From assembly GCA_003557565.1 (NCBI GenBank), contig PWOG01000120.1, forward strand, positions 1 to 10,013: DNA of 10,013 bases, read 5' to 3'. Made by a program: the position numbers and the translations under genes. This document shows, in pieces, positions 6,359-10,013 of the stretch. A model generated the notes under the pieces. It was not told the DNA's origin, searched no databases, and saw nothing but the letters and a program-made list of their open reading frames with translations. How positions within the stretch are numbered: position 1 is the stretch's first letter; the number at the start of each line of letters is the position of its first letter. The stretch comes from Desulfobulbaceae bacterium. Lineage in GTDB: Bacteria; Desulfobacterota; Desulfobulbia; Desulfobulbales; Desulfurivibrionaceae.

Positions 6359-7459
6359 ATGGGTTTGAGGCTGGTGATAACCGGCGGCGGCACCGGCGGC
6401 CACCTGTTTCCCGGCATCGCCGTGGCCGACGAGTTGCTGGCCCTTTATCCCGGCAGCGAGGTGCTCTTCATCGGCACCGGCCGGGAGATCGATCGCCGGG
6501 CCCTGGCGGCCAAGCCCTACCGTCAGGCGGTGCTCACCGGCAGCGGTTTGAAAGGGATTTCCTGGTCCGGCCGGATCATTTCCCTGGCCCGGATCCCGGT
6601 GGGGTTCTGGCAGGCCCTTAGGCTGTTGCGGCAATTTCGGCCCCACCTGGTGCTGGGGGTCGGCGGTTATGTCACCGGTCCGGTGCTGCTGGCGGCCCGA
6701 CTGCTGGGCTGCCCGGCCTGTATCCACGAGCAGAATTCGGTTCCGGGTCTGACCAATCGCCTGCTGAGCCGTTTTGTGGACCGGGTTTTTCTCTCCCTGC
6801 CCGACAGTGGAGGGTATTTCCCGGCGACCAAAACCCGCCTGGTGGGCAACCCCCTGCGCCGGGAGCTGGTGGCCGCGGCCCGGGACGCCGGGGAAGGTGG
6901 GGAAAAAGGTGGGGAAAGTCGCCAGCTGAAGCTTCTGGTTCTGGGCGGCAGTCAAGGGGCTCACCGGGTCAATCTGCTGGCGGCCCAGGCAGCGCAGCTG
7001 CTGGCCGCCGAGGGGATGGAGCTGGCAATCATGCATCAGACCGGGCAAAATGATCGGGAAATGATCGCCGGGGAATACCAGGGGAACGGAATCAACGCCA
7101 GGGTCGAAGCCTTTATCGACGATATGGCGGCGCAGTACCTGACCGCCGATCTGGTGGTCTCCCGGGCCGGGGCCACCACCCTGGCGGAGCTGGCCCTGTT
7201 CGGCAAGGCGGCTTTGCTGATTCCCTACCCCTATGCCGCCGATGACCATCAACGGCTCAATGCCCGGATCATGGTCGATCATGGGGCGGCCCGGCTGTTG
7301 CCGGAAGATGCCCTGACCGCCCGGGAGCTGGCCGGGCAGATCAGGCAGCTGTTGCAAAACGAGGCGGCCAGGAAAGCCATGGAGGCCGGGGCCCGGGAGC
7401 TGGCCCGGCCGGATGCAGCCGCCGGGATCATAGCCGAAGGCCTGGCGGTCGGCGGGTAA
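6359..7459 (+). CDS. murG: MurG, UDP-GlcNAc:lipid I N-acetylglucosaminyltransferase
   Basis: Peripheral inner-membrane GT-B glycosyltransferase that adds GlcNAc to lipid I, giving lipid II. The protein is 366 residues, within the family range of about 355-370. It shows the glycine-rich loop GGGTGGHLFPG (9-19), LGVGGYVTGPVLLAARLLG, HEQNSVPG (123-130), LVLGGSQGAHRVN opening the C-terminal domain, the sugar-nucleotide site SRAGATTLAE (268-277), and IPYPYAADDHQRLNA. Between the two domains a short low-complexity stretch (GEGGEKGGES) comes from an imperfect tandem repeat near 6893-6918. The start is set by the AGGAGG at 6348. The TAA stop at 7457-7459 lies inside the terminal GTAAGCG of the next palindromic element, so the element forms the gene's 3' end. 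Confidence 0.97.
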   Translation: MGLRLVITGGGTGGHLFPGIAVADELLALYPGSEVLFIGTGREIDRRALAAKPYRQAVLTGSGLKGISWSGRIISLARIPVGFWQALRLLRQFRPHLVLGVGGYVTGPVLLAARLLGCPACIHEQNSVPGLTNRLLSRFVDRVFLSLPDSGGYFPATKTRLVGNPLRRELVAAARDAGEGGEKGGESRQLKLLVLGGSQGAHRVNLLAAQAAQLLAAEGMELAIMHQTGQNDREMIAGEYQGNGINARVEAFIDDMAAQYLTADLVVSRAGATTLAELALFGKAALLIPYPYAADDHQRLNARIMVDHGAARLLPEDALTARELAGQIRQLLQNEAARKAMEAGARELARPDAAAGIIAEGLAVGG

Positions 7460-7563
7460 GCGAACAGCCGCACCGCATCTTCGAGCGATCAGCCAGGCTT
7501 ACGTACAGGGGGTACGCTGCGCCTGGCTGCTTGCCCGAACCTGCGGCACTGCTGAACGCTTAC
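7456..7563 (-). repeat. Divergent palindromic element (type B) overlapping the murG stop
   Basis: A 108-bp palindrome with the same ends (GTAAGCG...CGCTTAC) and the same centre (CGTAC, 5-nt loop, GTACG at 7502-7516) as the intragenic repeats, but with different stem sequences. The inner stem CAGCCAGGC pairs with GCCTGGCTG, and the outer arms 7456-7477 and 7542-7563 pair at about 17 of 22 positions. It aligns best with the reverse complement of the intragenic element (shared CCGCATCTT, GCGATC, GTACGCT and CCTGCGGCAC), so I place it on the minus strand. It lacks the 20-bp flank. With no T-run it is a poor intrinsic terminator, though the RNA hairpin could affect murG mRNA ends or stability. Confidence 0.88.
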
Positions 7564-7628
7564 GGCCCGTTATACCTGTAGGTTAGTACCCCTGGTGTAC
7601 TGTTACATCGGCGGCAAACAAAGGAGTG

Positions 7629-7633
7629 AGGAG
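7629..7633 (+). promoter_or_regulatory. Ribosome binding site of murC
   Basis: AGGAG ends 4 nt before the ATG at 7638 and supports that start over the in-frame GTG at 7626, which would add four residues. A second AAGGAG (7621-7626) overlaps that GTG and cannot serve it. The 7564-7620 stretch between the repeat and this site holds only a short inverted repeat (about 7585-7601) and no convincing promoter. Confidence 0.75.
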
Positions 7634-7637
7634 AAAG

Positions 7638-9028
<1,391 letters not shown>

Positions 9029-9029
<1 letters not shown>

Positions 9030-10013
9030 TGAATGCTAACGCGGGCAAAACAGTCCGGGGCCTGCCTCGGACCTGTCCCGGCGACTGCCTGGCAGGGGCG
9101 GCCGACTGTCCCCTGTTCTCTGAAAACTGGTCCGGGGAGTTGCACCGGAATGAACCCCTGGCCCCCCTGACCACCTTCCGGGTGGGCGGGCCGGCGGCGG
9201 TCATGGCCCGCCCCGCCAGTCTTACGGAACTGGCGGCGCTGCTGGTGATCCTGGAGCGGCGGGGCTGCCCCTGGCGGGTTCTGGGCCGGGGCAGCAACCT
9301 GCTGGTGGCCGACCGCGGCTATGCCGGGGTGGTGATCATGCTGGGCCGCCGTCTGGCCCGGATTGAACCCTTGACTGCGGAGGTCGGGGAAGAGACGACC
9401 AGGGAAGAAAAAAGTCCGGGGACGGCCGCTGCCCCAACAGCTCGCGGCGACATAAGTGATCAAGGGGGCAAAATGGTAAGCGGTCACAGGGTGCCGCAGG
9501 TTGTGGTGAGCGGGCCGGCGAAGCGTACATCAGTACGTGAGCCGTCCCGATCGCCGCAAGATGCGGTACCCTGTGACCGCTTACCCGGCTCACGCTGTCT
9601 GGTGCGGGTGGAGGCCGGCTGCAGCCTGGCGGCCCTGCTCAGCTGGGCCGAGCAACAGGGCCTGGGCGGACTGGAGTTTCTGGCTGGGATTCCCGGCAGT
9701 GTCGGCGGCGCGGTGATAATGAACGCCGGTGCCCACGGTCACTGCCTGGGCGAGCTGGTCCATGCCCTGGACCTGGTCGCGGCCACCGGAGTAACCACGG
9801 CGGTGCGCCGGGAAAAAGGTGCCGATCAGGGTTGCGCCGGAGTTCTTTACCGGGAGTTGGCCGGCGGGGAACCGTTGGCAACAGCCGTTGCAGAAGGGCG
9901 CCGAGGGAGCACCGAGCTGGAGCAAAGTGCTCACGGAGACAAAATGGTAAGCGGTCACAGGGTGCCGCAGGTTGTGGTGAGCGGGACGGCGAAGCGTACA
10001 TCAGTACGTGAGC
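9029..10013 (+). CDS. murB: MurB, UDP-N-acetylenolpyruvoylglucosamine reductase (3' end outside window), with two in-frame repeats
   Basis: FAD-dependent cytoplasmic reductase that turns UDP-GlcNAc-enolpyruvate into UDP-MurNAc using NADPH. The open frame begins at a GTG overlapping the murC stop by one base and stays open to the window end (328 codons seen). It shows PLAPLTTFRVGGPA, GRGSNLLVADRGYAGVVI and the FAD-binding signature LEFLAGIPGSVGGAVIMNAGAHG (G220-S224 at GIPGS). A roughly 37-residue N-terminal stretch with several Cys precedes the family start, so the true start could be later. Residues 143-186 and 300 onward are palindromic repeats, and polar linkers flank them (for example VGEETTREEKSPGTA). 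The protein will be far longer than a normal 300-residue MurB. The catalytic C-terminal part is not visible here, so functionality cannot be confirmed. Confidence 0.92.
9456..9584 (+). repeat. Palindromic element copy 4, in frame inside murB
   Basis: This is the cleanest copy. A 20-bp flank (9456-9475) precedes a 109-bp core (9476-9584). The outer 23-nt arms, 9476-9498 and 9562-9584, are complementary at 22 of 23 positions, and the exception is a G-T (wobble) pair. The centre is CGTAC-ATCA-GTACG (9524-9537), almost exactly at the midpoint. It is translated as MurB residues 143-186, including KMVSGHRVPQVVVSG, KRTSVREPSRSP and AVPCDRLP. It splits the N-terminal FAD-binding region between VVIMLGRRLARIEPL and CLVRVEAGCSLAALL. 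Confidence 0.95.
9927..10013 (+). repeat. Palindromic element copy 5, in frame inside murB (cut by window edge)
   Basis: The 20-bp flank (9927-9946, GTGCTCACGGAGACAAAATG) and the first 67 bases of the core (9947 onward) are visible. In these 67 bases the core differs from copy 4 at one position only. If full length it would end near 10055. It continues the murB frame in the same codon phase as the other intragenic copies. It lies exactly 471 bp (157 codons) downstream of copy 4 in direct orientation. Confidence 0.92.

Noticed and set aside
6265..6621. ORF overlapping the murD-murG gap and the start of murG
   Set aside because: It begins inside the palindromic repeat and runs out of frame through murG; the translation is Arg-rich shadow sequence, not FtsW or any known family.
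7456..7563. Hairpin as a Rho-independent terminator after murG
   Set aside because: The stem is strong but no T-run follows it on either strand, and the same kind of hairpin lies inside translated genes that must be transcribed through.
7574..7601. Small inverted repeats (ACCTGTAGGT and AGTAC...GTACT) as an operator before murC
   Set aside because: Arms are only 4-5 bp, with no second copy or promoter match, so it could be chance.

Overview
The window is one strand of a division and cell-wall (dcw) operon. All genes are on the + strand and tightly packed: the tail of an upstream gene (probably ftsI), then murE, murF, mraY, murD, murG, murC and the 5' part of murB, which runs off the right edge. 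The organism is a GC-rich Gram-negative-type bacterium. MurE carries the DNPR signature of meso-diaminopimelate-adding enzymes, and the gene order is proteobacterial. A Desulfobacterota (delta-proteobacterial, Desulfobulbales-like) source is my best guess, but nothing here proves it.

Together the enzymes cover most of cytoplasmic peptidoglycan precursor synthesis. MurB makes UDP-MurNAc. MurC, MurD, MurE and MurF add L-Ala, D-Glu, meso-DAP and D-Ala-D-Ala. MraY transfers the product to undecaprenyl phosphate (lipid I), and MurG adds GlcNAc (lipid II). The flippase/polymerase partner FtsW, normally encoded between murD and murG, is missing from that position. The 163-bp gap there is filled by a repeat.

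The striking content is a family of about 109-bp near-perfect palindromes (ends GTAAGCG...CGCTTAC, centre CGTAC-loop-GTACG), usually preceded by a shared 20-bp flank. Four copies lie INSIDE genes: one in murE, one in murD and two in murB (the second cut by the window edge). All four are in the same orientation and the same, only stop-free, + frame, so each adds about 43 residues of a nearly identical basic, proline-rich peptide to an essential enzyme. Three further copies sit between genes: a diverged one between murD and murG, a sequence-divergent but structurally matching one overlapping the murG stop codon, and a decayed one between murE and murF. This resembles the in-frame palindromic elements known from Rickettsia, but the sequence is one I do not recognise.

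Layout: 1-52 end of previous gene; 49-1839 murE (repeat at 974-1102); 1840-1972 decayed repeat; 1973-3484 murF; 3484-4563 mraY; 4564-6195 murD (repeat at 5378-5506); 6196-6358 repeat; 6359-7459 murG; 7456-7563 repeat and leader; 7638-9029 murC; 9029-end murB (repeats at 9456-9584 and 9927-end).
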